DNA from: Gammaproteobacteria bacterium
GTDB lineage: Bacteria; Pseudomonadota; Gammaproteobacteria; Ga0077536
Reading direction: 5' to 3'
Length of the DNA stretch: 51,194 nt
Assembly (NCBI GenBank): GCA_020845935.1
Contig: JADLEV010000001.1
Coordinates: 1 to 51,194, forward strand
The translations under genes and the position numbers were made by a program. Position 1 is the stretch's first letter, and each line of letters begins with the position of its first letter. Below the pieces are notes generated by a model. It saw only the letters and a program-made list of their open reading frames with translations, was not told where the DNA came from and searched no databases. Below are positions 42,534-51,194 of this stretch, piece by piece.

Positions 42534-43945
42534 CAGGTCTCAATCCCGTGCCGGTGCAGCTTGTCGTAGAGAGTCGTGCGGTTGATGCCAAGCAATCGCG
42601 CCGCCTGGCTTAGATTGCCGGCACTGAGCTTCAATGCCACATCGATATACCGCCGCTCCAGTGCGCCAACCGCCTGATCGAGACGAAAGCCATCCCGCCG
42701 CAGTCGCGCCGCAAGCTGCTCCGGGGTCGCCTCCGCGGTGACCTCGTCGGGCGCCAGCGTCAGATCGAGTTCGGTCGCGATTTGCGCTGCCGTGACCTCG
42801 TCGCCGGGATGTCGCGCACCGAGCCGGATCACCAGATTGCGCAACTCGCGGACGTTGCCCGGGAACGGATAGCGCGCCAGCGCCGCGCGCGCTTCCGCAG
42901 CGAGCCGAAACGGCGCGACCCAGGCCGCATACTGCCGTTGGAAATGATCCAGCAGCAGCAGCCAGTCGTCATCGCGCTCGCGCAGGGGCGGCACGCGGAT
43001 CGACAACACCGACAGCCGGTGATACAGGTCCTGCCGAAACGAACCGTCCCGCACCGCCTGGCGCAGATCGCGGTTGGTCGCGGCAATGATGCGCGCGCCG
43101 GAGCGGCTCGGCTGTGGGTCGCCAAGCCGATAGTACTCACCGTTCTCCAGTACCCGCAGGAACTTGGCCTGAAGCTCCGGTGCCATCTCGCCGACTTCAT
43201 CAAGGAACAGCGTGCCCTGCCCCGCCTCGCCGAACAACCCGGGATGATCGCCGCTGGCGCCGGTGAACGCACCCTTGCGATACCCGAACAGTTGCGCCTC
43301 CAACAGTTCCGGCGTGAAGGCGACACAATTGATCGTGACCAGCGGCTGCCGGGCGCGGGTACCCTGACGATGCAGACAAGCGGCGACCAGTTCCTTGCCG
43401 CTGCCGGATTCACCCTCGATCAATACCGGGAACGGTGTCGCGGCGAACTGGCGGATGGTGTCGCGCAACCGCTGCATCGCCGCGCTGTCGCCCAACAGGT
43501 CCAGTGCATTCGCGTCGGCCTGCTGCTGCGATGCATCGGCTTCGGCCAGCAGCAGTTGGTGCGCCAGCCGCGCGCGCAGCAGCGCGACGTCGCAGGGCTT
43601 GGGCACGAAGTCGACCGCGCCGAGCGCCAGCGCATGCTGGATGTTACGCCGCGAACTCTGGCCGGACAGGATGAGGATGCGCATCCGCGGACTGGCCGCG
43701 AGCAGATCGCCGATCAGCGCAAAGCCTTCGTCCGGGTCGTGCGGTCGTGGCGGCAAGCCGAGGTCGACCAGCGCCACCGGCGGGACCTCGTTCGCTTGGC
43801 GCAGCCAGGCGAGCGTCGCCGCGCGCGTGGCCGAGGCCACGACGCGGTAATCGGTTTGCAGCGCAAAGCTCAGGGCATCGATGATCAGCGGGTCATCGTC
43901 GATCAGCAGCAGCGCAGGACGCTCCGTACCCATCGTCAACGGCAC
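42533..43945 (-). CDS. PrsR-like sigma-54-dependent response regulator
   Basis: A 470-residue three-domain activator. The receiver has acidic IDDDP (15-19), phospho-acceptor Asp61 in VDLGLPP and Lys117 in FVPKPCD; the DLGLPP...EGF pattern is typical of PEP-CTERM PrsR regulators. The AAA+ domain has Walker A GESGSGKE (179-186), the sigma-54 loop GAFTGA (226-231) and Walker B-like GTLFLDEVGEM. The C-terminal Fis-type helix-turn-helix is NLSQAARLLGINRTTLYDKL. It sits at the head of the MSHA-like operon and overlaps the next gene. The PrsK-like kinase lies 11 kb away at the other edge of the cluster. Confidence 0.93.
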   Translation of the reverse strand: MPLTMGTERPALLLIDDDPLIIDALSFALQTDYRVVASATRAATLAWLRQANEVPPVALVDLGLPPRPHDPDEGFALIGDLLAASPRMRILILSGQSSRRNIQHALALGAVDFVPKPCDVALLRARLAHQLLLAEADASQQQADANALDLLGDSAAMQRLRDTIRQFAATPFPVLIEGESGSGKELVAACLHRQGTRARQPLVTINCVAFTPELLEAQLFGYRKGAFTGASGDHPGLFGEAGQGTLFLDEVGEMAPELQAKFLRVLENGEYYRLGDPQPSRSGARIIAATNRDLRQAVRDGSFRQDLYHRLSVLSIRVPPLRERDDDWLLLLDHFQRQYAAWVAPFRLAAEARAALARYPFPGNVRELRNLVIRLGARHPGDEVTAAQIATELDLTLAPDEVTAEATPEQLAARLRRDGFRLDQAVGALERRYIDVALKLSAGNLSQAARLLGINRTTLYDKLHRHGIET

Positions 43946-43971
43946 GCGGCACGGGGTGCGATCGTCGGTGA

Positions 43972-44000
43972 TTGGTGGCTGCCAGGTGACACGCTACTAT
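43972..44000 (+). promoter_or_regulatory. Candidate promoter of the redoxin gene
   Basis: TTGGTG (43972-43977) and TACTAT (43995-44000) are 17 bp apart, in the 88-bp space between the divergent response regulator and redoxin starts. The -10 is 4 of 6 and the -35 is 3 of 6 to consensus, so support is moderate. Confidence 0.35.
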
Positions 44001-44033
44001 GATAGTCGAGTTTGTTCCGGAGACTTTCCGTCC

Positions 44034-44591
44034 ATGGCCTTGCTGACCACGCCCTCCTGCACCTTCGGCTCCGCCGCGATCGACTTCAGACTGCTCGGCG
44101 TCGATGGCCGCTACTGGACGCTTGCCGACTGCCGCGGCGCCCGCGGCACCGTGATCATGTTCATCTGCAATCATTGCCCGTACGTCAAGGCGATCCACGA
44201 GCGCCTGGTCGAGGACTGCGCCTCACTGCGTCAGCTCGGCATTGGCGTCGCCGCGATCATGCCGAACGATACCGCGGCATATCCCGAGGATTCCTACGCC
44301 AACATGCAACGGTACGCGCGCGAGTGGCGGTTCGATTTCCCGTATCTGATCGATGAAACCCAGGACATCGCGCGCGCCTATGGCGCGGTCTGCACGCCCG
44401 ACTTCTTCGGCTATGACGCCGACCTGAAATTGCAGTATCGCGGCCAGCTCGACGTTGGCCGGCCCAATGCGCCGCCACCACCGGGGCATCGCCACGAACT
44501 GGTCGAGGCGATGACCCAGATCGCCACCACCGGCCGCGGCCCGGCCACGCAGTCGCCCAGTTCCGGCTGTTCCATCAAGTGGCGCGACTGA
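44034..44591 (+). CDS. Thioredoxin-family/AhpC-type redoxin
   Basis: A 185-residue soluble redoxin (AhpC/TSA or thioredoxin-like family). The active-site motif is FICNHCPYVKAI, a CxxC at the end of the first beta strand, and the cis-Pro region VCTPDFFGYDADLKLQYRG is present. It matches the widespread thioredoxin family protein ending in SxGCSIKW (here SSGCSIKWRD). Probably a cytoplasmic disulfide reductase or peroxidase. ATG 44034 has GGAG 11 nt upstream; an open frame to 43881 exists but overlaps the opposite gene. Confidence 0.9.
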   Translation: MALLTTPSCTFGSAAIDFRLLGVDGRYWTLADCRGARGTVIMFICNHCPYVKAIHERLVEDCASLRQLGIGVAAIMPNDTAAYPEDSYANMQRYAREWRFDFPYLIDETQDIARAYGAVCTPDFFGYDADLKLQYRGQLDVGRPNAPPPPGHRHELVEAMTQIATTGRGPATQSPSSGCSIKWRD

Positions 44592-44644
44592 GGCGCTGAA
44601 CCGAACTCCGTCGCAGACCTGGCGGCGCGCGATCGTCGCAGCGC

Positions 44645-44665
44645 TGCACCCGTCGTCCGGGTGCA
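44645..44665 (+). terminator. Hairpin after the redoxin gene
   Basis: TGCACCCG (44645-44652) pairs with CGGGTGCA (44658-44665), with a 5-nt loop, 54 bp after the redoxin stop. No T-run follows. Confidence 0.4.
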
Positions 44666-44784
44666 TCCTGGGATCCAGTCGCGGCCTCCGCCACATCAGG
44701 CACATTCGTGCTCGAAGTGTGAGAGCACCAGCGCTGGCGCACGCAAGCTCTGACCTGTCAATTCGAGCGCTTGCGACGGCCTGT

Positions 44785-44790
44785 TATAAT
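44785..44790 (+). promoter_or_regulatory. -10 element of the tkt-gap-pgk promoter
   Basis: A perfect TATAAT preceded by TG-T (GTTATAAT), 34 bp before the tkt start. The -35 region at the usual distance (TTCGAG, 44762-44767) is poor, so activation by a factor or an extended -10-like contact is possible. Transcription would begin near 44797 and include tkt, gap, pgk and the dipeptidase gene. Confidence 0.55.
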
Positions 44791-44824
44791 TCGCCCCCTT
44801 TTCTGCAGCGGTGAAAGTACCCGA

Positions 44825-46861
44825 ATGACCCAGACAGCAGACACCGGCCAGGCCCGGTCCGCCGCGGCCCGGCGCGAGCTTGCCAATGCCGTACGCGCCC
44901 TCAGCATGGATGCGGTGCAGGCCGCGAACAGCGGCCACCCCGGTGCGCCGATGGGGATGGCGGATCTCGTCGAAGTGCTGTGGAACGACTTCCTCGTCCA
45001 CAACCCCGCGAACCCCGCCTGGAGCAATCGAGATCGCTTCGTGCTGTCGAACGGTCACGCCTCGGTGCTGCTGTATGCGGTGTTGCATCTGTCCGGCTAC
45101 GACCTGTCGCTCGATGAGCTGCGCCGCTTCCGGCAACTGCACAGCAAGACCGCCGGGCATCCCGAATATGGCGTCACGCCCGGCATCGAGACGACGACCG
45201 GACCACTCGGTCAGGGTCTCGCCAATGCGGTCGGCATGGCACTCGCCGAGCGCGTGCTCGCGGCGAAATTCAATCGCCCGGAGTTTCGGATCGTCGATCA
45301 CCACACCTACGTCACCGTCGGCGACGGCTGCCTGATGGAAGGGATCTCACACGAAGCCTGCGCGCTGGCCGGCACGCTGGGACTCGGCAAGCTGATCGCG
45401 ATCTACGACGACAATGGCATCTCGATCGATGGCGATGTCCGCGGCTGGTTCACCGACGACACACCGGCGCGATTCGAAGCCTATGGCTGGCACGTCGTGC
45501 GTCAGGTCGATGGCCATGACGCGGCGGCGGTTGCCGCGGCGCTGACCGAGGCCCGTGCGGTCACCGACCGACCGTCGCTGGTCTGCTGCAAGACCGTGAT
45601 CGCCCGCGGCGCGCCGAACAAGCAGGGCAGCGCGTCGAGCCACGGCGCGGCACTCGGTGCAGCCGAAGTCGAGGCGACCCGTGCCAACATCGGTTGGGCG
45701 CATCCACCATTCGTGATCCCGGAGCAGGTTTATCGCGGTTGGGATGCGCGAGCGCGCGGTGCGGCAGCCGAAAGTCGCTGGCAGGATTTGTTCGCCAACT
45801 ATCGCCAGGCGTTTCCTGAACTCGCCGCCGAATTCGATCGCCGGATGTCCGGCGAACTGCCGGCCGACTGGCGCGAATGTGCGGACGCGATCGTCCGCGA
45901 CGCGATCGCCGGCAACAAGAAGGCAGCGACCCGCAAATCCTCGCAGCAGGCGATCGAGCGCTTCGCGCCGCTGCTGCCGGAGCTGATCGGCGGTTCGGCC
46001 GATTTGACCGGCTCGAACAATACCGACTGGTCCGGCTCGCGGCCGCTCAGGCGCGAGGCACTTGATGGCAACTACATCTACTTCGGCGTGCGCGAGTTCG
46101 CGATGACGGCGATCGCCAACGGCCTCGCGCTGCATGGCGGCTTCGTGCCGTACACCGGTACGTTCCTGGTGTTTTCCGATTACGCGCGCAATGCAGTGCG
46201 GATGGCGGCGCTGATGCGCCAACGGCAGGTGCTGGTCTACACACACGATTCGATCGGCCTGGGCGAGGATGGCCCGACCCATCAACCGATCGAACACGCC
46301 GCGAGCCTGCGGCTCATCCCGAATCTCGACGTCTGGCGCCCGGCCGATGCCGCAGAAACGCTAATCGCCTGGCGTGCCGCGATCGAGCGCCGCGACGGAC
46401 CGTCGGCGCTGCTGTTGTCGCGCCAGGACCTGCCGCCGGTGTTGACTCCAGCCCATGCCGGGCTGGCCGAACGCGGCGGCTATGTGTTGCACGAGGCCAC
46501 CGGTACGCCGACGCTGTTGCTGATCGCCTGCGGTTCGGAAGTGGCGCTTTCGCTGACGGTCGCCGAGCAGCTTGCCGCAGGCGGCGAGCGCGTCCGCGTC
46601 GTCTCGATGCCCTGCTGCGAGGTGTTCGAACGCCAGGCCGAGGACTATCGCGAGGCCGTCCTGCCGCGCGCCGTGCGGCGGCGGGTCGTGATCGATGCCG
46701 GCGCCTCGGCCGGTTGGTATCGCTACACCGGCCTCGATGGGCTCGTCATCGGCATCGATCGCTTCGGGGAATCGGCGCCCGCGGCGGAGCTGTTCAAGAT
46801 TTTCAATCTGACGCCCGACAAGGTGCGGCAGTCGATTTCTGACTTTTTAACGCGTAACTGA
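44825..46861 (+). CDS. tkt: Transketolase
   Basis: A 678-residue thiamine-diphosphate enzyme moving two-carbon units in the pentose phosphate and Calvin pathways. The N-terminal [14 protein letters not shown], the ThDP/Mg motif [14 protein letters not shown] (GDG at 166-168) and the middle-domain [14 protein letters not shown] are all clear. ATG 44825 gives the normal N-terminus ([21 protein letters not shown]); an upstream extension to 44771 would cover the -10 box. It leads a run with gap (16 bp gap) and pgk, a common gammaproteobacterial order. Confidence 0.97.
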   Translation: MTQTADTGQARSAAARRELANAVRALSMDAVQAANSGHPGAPMGMADLVEVLWNDFLVHNPANPAWSNRDRFVLSNGHASVLLYAVLHLSGYDLSLDELRRFRQLHSKTAGHPEYGVTPGIETTTGPLGQGLANAVGMALAERVLAAKFNRPEFRIVDHHTYVTVGDGCLMEGISHEACALAGTLGLGKLIAIYDDNGISIDGDVRGWFTDDTPARFEAYGWHVVRQVDGHDAAAVAAALTEARAVTDRPSLVCCKTVIARGAPNKQGSASSHGAALGAAEVEATRANIGWAHPPFVIPEQVYRGWDARARGAAAESRWQDLFANYRQAFPELAAEFDRRMSGELPADWRECADAIVRDAIAGNKKAATRKSSQQAIERFAPLLPELIGGSADLTGSNNTDWSGSRPLRREALDGNYIYFGVREFAMTAIANGLALHGGFVPYTGTFLVFSDYARNAVRMAALMRQRQVLVYTHDSIGLGEDGPTHQPIEHAASLRLIPNLDVWRPADAAETLIAWRAAIERRDGPSALLLSRQDLPPVLTPAHAGLAERGGYVLHEATGTPTLLLIACGSEVALSLTVAEQLAAGGERVRVVSMPCCEVFERQAEDYREAVLPRAVRRRVVIDAGASAGWYRYTGLDGLVIGIDRFGESAPAAELFKIFNLTPDKVRQSISDFLTRN

Positions 46862-46877
46862 CAGACGGAGAAGTGCT

Positions 46878-47891
46878 ATGGCAATCAAAGTGGGTATCAA
46901 CGGGTACGGACGGATCGGGCGCAACATCGTGCGCGCATTGCATGAATCGGGGCGTGCCGGCGAATTCGAGGTGGTCGCGATCAACGATCTCGGCGACAGC
47001 AAGATCAACGCCCATCTGACCCGTCATGACAGCGCCCACGGTGCATTTCCGGGCACGGTCACCGTCGATGGCGATCGGATGATCGTCAACGGTCAGTCGA
47101 TGCGGGTTCTGGCTGAACGCGATCCGGCCAAGCTACCCTGGGGTGAACTGGGCGTTGACCTGGTGATGGAATGCACGGGCCTGTTCGCCAAGCGCGACAA
47201 GGCCGCCCTGCACCTCAAGGCCGGCGCACCGAAGGTGCTGATTTCGGCACCGGCCGGCAGCGATGTCGATGCGACGATCGTCTATGGCGTGAATCACCAG
47301 AACCTGCGTGCGAGCCATCAGATCGTCTCGAACGCGTCCTGCACGACCAACTGCCTGGCGCCGCTGGTCAAGCCGCTGAACGATGGCATCGGCCTGGTCG
47401 CCGGCATCATGACCACGGTGCATTCGTACACCAACGATCAGGTGCTGACCGACGTCTATCACTCCGATCTGCGCCGCGCGCGGTCGGCGACGCAGTCAAT
47501 GATCCCGACCAAGACCGGCGCCGCCGCCGCGGTCGGTCTGGTACTGCCGGAGCTGAACGGCAAGCTGGACGGCCTCGCGGTGCGGGTGCCGACGATCAAC
47601 GTCTCGCTGGTCGATCTGACCTTCACCGCGCAGCGCGCGACCAGCGCCACCGAGGTGACCGATCTGCTGCGCAAGGCGGCCGCCGGCGAACTCAAGGGCA
47701 TCCTCGCGATCAACGACGAACCGTTGGTGTCGATCGATTTCAATCACAACCCGGCGTCCTCGATCTACGAAGTCAGCGAGACCAAGGTCATCGGCGGCAC
47801 GCTGGTCAAGGTGCTGTCCTGGTACGACAACGAGTGGGGCTTCTCGAACCGCATGCTCGACACCGCCGCCGCCTGGATGAAGGCGAAGTAA
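46878..47891 (+). CDS. gap: Glyceraldehyde-3-phosphate dehydrogenase
   Basis: A 337-residue cytoplasmic enzyme oxidising glyceraldehyde-3-phosphate to 1,3-bisphosphoglycerate with NAD(P). Rossmann motif [12 protein letters not shown], the catalytic [12 protein letters not shown] (Cys155) and [13 protein letters not shown] near the end are diagnostic. Asp at the end of the second strand (VAINDLGD) is compatible with NAD. A good GGAG lies 7 nt before ATG 46878. Confidence 0.97.
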   Translation: MAIKVGINGYGRIGRNIVRALHESGRAGEFEVVAINDLGDSKINAHLTRHDSAHGAFPGTVTVDGDRMIVNGQSMRVLAERDPAKLPWGELGVDLVMECTGLFAKRDKAALHLKAGAPKVLISAPAGSDVDATIVYGVNHQNLRASHQIVSNASCTTNCLAPLVKPLNDGIGLVAGIMTTVHSYTNDQVLTDVYHSDLRRARSATQSMIPTKTGAAAAVGLVLPELNGKLDGLAVRVPTINVSLVDLTFTAQRATSATEVTDLLRKAAAGELKGILAINDEPLVSIDFNHNPASSIYEVSETKVIGGTLVKVLSWYDNEWGFSNRMLDTAAAWMKAK

Positions 47892-47918
47892 CGCAGGACG
47901 GACGCGAAGGAGCCGAAC

Positions 47919-49085
47919 ATGCTGACGATCGACCAGGTCGAACTGCGCGGCAAGCGCGTGTTCATCCGTGAAGACTTCAACGTGCCGATGGCCGGCACGG
48001 CGATCAGCGACGACACGCGGATCCAGGCAGCGCTGCCGACCATCCGCTACGCGCTCGATCATGGTGCCGCGATCATCCTCGGCTCCCATCTCGGCCGGCC
48101 GAAGAGCGGCTTCGATCCGGCGCTGTCGCTGGCGCCGGTCGCCGCCCATCTCGCCGACCTGCTCGGCCGGCCGGTGCCGCTCGTCAGCGACTGGCAGAGC
48201 GGTGTCGCGCTTCAGCCCGGCGCCTGCGTGCTGCTGGAAAACCTGCGCTTCAATGCCGGCGAGAAGAAGGACGACGAAGCACTGGCCAAGGCCTACGCCG
48301 CGCTCTGCGATGTCTATGTCAACGACGCGTTCGCGACCGCGCATCGCGCCGAATCCTCGACGCACGGCATCGCGCGCTTCGCGAAGATCGCCTGCGCCGG
48401 CCCGCTGTTGCAGCGCGAGGTCGAGGCGTTGCAACGCGCATTGAAGGCCCCGGCGCGGCCGCTGATCGCGATCGTCGGCGGCGCCAAGGTCTCGACCAAG
48501 CTCGAAGTGCTGCAAACGCTGGTGACCAAGGTCGATCGGCTGATCATTGGTGGCGGCATCGCCAATACCTTCCTCAAGGCCGCGGGCCATGCGATCGGCA
48601 AATCGCTGTGCGAGGACGATCTCGTCCCGGTCGCACGCGCGCTGCTCGAGGCGCATGGCGCGAAGATCCCGTTGCCGACCGATGTCGTCTGCGCGCATGA
48701 GCTCTCGGCGACCGCCGTGACGCGCGTGGTTCCGGTCACCGCGGTCGGCGCCGACGAGGCGATCTTCGATATCGGTCCGGCGTCCTCGGCCAATCTCGCG
48801 TCGACGCTGAAGGGCGCCGGCACGCTCGTCTGGAACGGCCCGGTCGGCGTCTTCGAACAGGCGCCCTTCGCCTCTGGCACGAAAGCGATCGCCACGGCCG
48901 TGGCCGAGTCCCCGGCGTTCTCGATCGCCGGTGGCGGCGACACCATCGCCGCGATCAACCAGTTCGGTATTGCCGATCGGATCTCCTACATCTCGACCGC
49001 GGGCGGTGCCTTCCTCGAATTTCTCGAAGGCAAGGAACTGCCGGCCATCGCGATCCTCAATCAGCGCGGCGAGACCACGGCGTGA
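47919..49085 (+). CDS. pgk: Phosphoglycerate kinase
   Basis: A 388-residue enzyme that makes ATP from 1,3-bisphosphoglycerate. The start [12 protein letters not shown] (here Glu where many have Val/Ala), the substrate loop LGSHLGRPK, the segment [10 protein letters not shown] and the C-terminal nucleotide region GGGDTIAAI with [15 protein letters not shown] are all present. The stop overlaps the start of the next gene (GTGA). Confidence 0.97.
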   Translation: MLTIDQVELRGKRVFIREDFNVPMAGTAISDDTRIQAALPTIRYALDHGAAIILGSHLGRPKSGFDPALSLAPVAAHLADLLGRPVPLVSDWQSGVALQPGACVLLENLRFNAGEKKDDEALAKAYAALCDVYVNDAFATAHRAESSTHGIARFAKIACAGPLLQREVEALQRALKAPARPLIAIVGGAKVSTKLEVLQTLVTKVDRLIIGGGIANTFLKAAGHAIGKSLCEDDLVPVARALLEAHGAKIPLPTDVVCAHELSATAVTRVVPVTAVGADEAIFDIGPASSANLASTLKGAGTLVWNGPVGVFEQAPFASGTKAIATAVAESPAFSIAGGGDTIAAINQFGIADRISYISTAGGAFLEFLEGKELPAIAILNQRGETTA

Positions 49086-50452
49086 GCGACGCGCGGGACG
49101 CGCTCGCGTTCCTGCGCGCCAACCGCGACCGTCATTTGCGCGAGCTGCGGGCCTTCATCGCGATCCCGTCGGTCTCGACCCTCGCCGAGCACCGTGACGA
49201 TGTCCGCCGCGCCGCCGATTGGCTCGCGGTACGGTTGTCCACGATCGGCATGACTGACGTAAAGGTGCTGCCGACCCGCGGCCATCCGGTCGTCTATGGT
49301 GAATGGCTGCGCGCCGGACGCACCGCGCCGACCGTGCTGATCTACGGCCACTACGACGTGCAGCCGGTCGATCCGCTGGAACTCTGGACCATGCCCCCGT
49401 TCGTGCCGGAGCAACGCGGCGATCATCTCTACGGTCGCGGCGCGTCGGACATGAAGGGTCAGGTCGCTGCCTCGCTGAACGCGGTCGAGGCCGTCATGCA
49501 CACGGGCGCGCTGCCGGTCAACATCAAGTGGCTGCTCGAAGGCGAGGAGGAAATCGGTTCGGAGCACCTCGGCGAGTTCATTCGCGCCCACAAGCGCCAG
49601 CTTGCCTGCGACTTCTGTCTGAATCCCGACGCCGGCATGCTCGCGCCGGACAAGCCGACCATCACCACCGGTCTGCGCGGCCTCGCCTATTTCGAGCTCA
49701 AGGTGTTCGGTCCGACCAAGGATCTGCATTCCGGCATGTTCGGCGGTGTCGTGCACAACCCGGCGCAGGTGCTCGCCGAACTCATCGCGGGCATGCACGA
49801 TCGACACGGCAAGGTCACGCTGCCAGGATTCTACGAACGGGTCCGGCCGCTTGGCCGCGTCGAGCGCGAGGCGTTCCGGCGACTGCCGGTCAGCGATCGT
49901 CAGCTCCGCGCCGTCACCGGAGCACCGAAACTCTGGGGCGAACCGAAGTTCCTGTCGGCTGAGAGGATCGGCGCCCGGCCGACGCTCGAAGTGAACGGCT
50001 TGTTGTCCGGCTTCACCGGCGACGGTTCGAAGACCGTGCTGCCCGCGGTGGCGATGGCGAAGCTTTCGTGCCGGCTGGTGCCGGATCAAACACCGCGCGA
50101 GACCGAGCGCCAACTGCGAACCTATCTGAAGCTACGCGCACCGAAGACGATCCGCTGGACGCTGACCGCGTTGCACAGCGCGGATCCCGTGTTGACCGAT
50201 CCCGACTCACCCGGCGTTCGCGCCCTCGCGGCAGCCCTGCAAGCGACCTGGGGCAAGCGTCCCTACTTCAAGCGCGAAGGCGGCTCAATCGGCGCGGTCG
50301 GCCTGCTGCGCCAGCACCTCGGCATCGATTCGGTACTGACCGGCTTCGGCCTCCCCGATGACGCCATCCATTCCCCGAACGAACGGCTGCATCTACCGAC
50401 CTGGCAGCGGGGCACCGAGGCGCTGGCGCGGTTGTTCAGTTCCTGCGGTTAG
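49082..50452 (+). CDS. M20-family metallopeptidase (dipeptidase-like)
   Basis: A 456-residue two-zinc peptidase of the M20/M28 superfamily, carnosinase/dipeptidase type. Metal ligands and catalytic residues are in [10 protein letters not shown] (His90, Asp92), [10 protein letters not shown] (Asp123) and [11 protein letters not shown] (Glu155-157). The LHSGMFGG segment belongs to the dimerisation/lid domain. It starts at GTG 49082, sharing GTGA with the pgk stop, so it is cotranslated with pgk although functionally unrelated. Cleaves dipeptides or an acyl-amide; the substrate is unknown. Confidence 0.93.
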   Translation: MSDARDALAFLRANRDRHLRELRAFIAIPSVSTLAEHRDDVRRAADWLAVRLSTIGMTDVKVLPTRGHPVVYGEWLRAGRTAPTVLIYGHYDVQPVDPLELWTMPPFVPEQRGDHLYGRGASDMKGQVAASLNAVEAVMHTGALPVNIKWLLEGEEEIGSEHLGEFIRAHKRQLACDFCLNPDAGMLAPDKPTITTGLRGLAYFELKVFGPTKDLHSGMFGGVVHNPAQVLAELIAGMHDRHGKVTLPGFYERVRPLGRVEREAFRRLPVSDRQLRAVTGAPKLWGEPKFLSAERIGARPTLEVNGLLSGFTGDGSKTVLPAVAMAKLSCRLVPDQTPRETERQLRTYLKLRAPKTIRWTLTALHSADPVLTDPDSPGVRALAAALQATWGKRPYFKREGGSIGAVGLLRQHLGIDSVLTGFGLPDDAIHSPNERLHLPTWQRGTEALARLFSSCG

Positions 50453-50536
50453 CCTGAGGCCGGAGTTTCGACGAGGCCTGCGTGGCGGGGGAGCGCTGCG
50501 GTGGGGGGCGTGGCCCGCTCCTGCCTGAGGGGAAGA

Positions 50537-50568
50537 TTCCGCACGAGCCGAAACCGGCTCGTGCGGAA
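50537..50568. terminator. Perfect 14-bp hairpin between convergent genes
   Basis: TTCCGCACGAGCCG (50537-50550) and its exact reverse complement (50555-50568) flank an AAAC loop. It lies between the stops of the M20 gene and the pyrophosphatase gene and probably ends transcripts from both sides. Confidence 0.75.
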
Positions 50569-50576
50569 CGAATCGC

Positions 50577-51194
<618 letters not shown>

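Overview
The window (about 51 kb, GC-rich, almost gap-free) looks like chromosome of a gammaproteobacterium. The evidence is the gluQ/rlmM pair, a Vfr/Crp-type regulator next to a YhfA-like OsmC gene, a tkt-gap-pgk run, an elongator tRNA-Met close to the E. coli form, and MSHA-type pilus genes. All starts, domain calls and sites were read by eye and by family knowledge; no database search was run.

Layout. 1-3.8 kb: tail of an unknown membrane protein, gluQ, rlmM and a lipoprotein with a transglutaminase-like Cys/His/Asp pattern plus TPRs, closed by a long hairpin. 3.8-9.3 kb: a FecA/FecI/FecR-type surface-signalling set (TonB receptor with STN domain, ECF sigma, anti-sigma) plus a small exported four-cysteine protein. 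9.3-9.9 kb: a HIT protein and tRNA-Met(CAT) with a recognisable promoter. 10.0-24.8 kb (minus strand): the most interesting region. One tight run encodes a complete corrinoid methyl-transfer system (URO-D-type methyltransferase I, corrinoid protein, methyl-THF methyltransferase II, RACo-type ASKHA/2Fe-2S activator and a MetH-activation-domain-like protein). It lies beside an FCD-type GntR regulator and a second run encoding MetF, MetV, MvhD, an HdrC-HdrB fusion and a 1564-residue HdrA-GltD-HdrA fusion. Together they could move one-carbon units between an unknown methyl donor or acceptor, methyl-THF and methylene-THF, with Hdr-type electron transfer to NAD(P) and perhaps another carrier.

24.9-26.2 kb: crp/vfr and osmC. 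26.2-29.4 kb: an ABC-2 type exporter operon with a prepilin gene inside it. 29.4-43.9 kb: an MSHA-like pilus/pseudopilus cluster (two further prepilins, MshK/J/I/G/E/N/L/M-like proteins) bounded by a PrsK-like histidine kinase and a PrsR-like sigma-54 response regulator. The secretin gene is cut by an in-frame amber codon exactly between its lipoprotein leader and its body. 44.0-50.5 kb: a redoxin, then tkt, gap, pgk and an M20 dipeptidase on the plus strand. 50.6 kb to the end: the C-terminal part of a membrane pyrophosphatase.

The candidate undescribed system is the 10.0-24.8 kb module: a corrinoid methyltransferase apparatus joined to a Moorella-like MetVF-Hdr-MvhD complex in a proteobacterial background. 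Its substrate and direction cannot be read from sequence. Demethylation of a methylated compound (methyl oxidation) and cobalamin-dependent methylation of a substrate (methyl-THF as donor) are both compatible.
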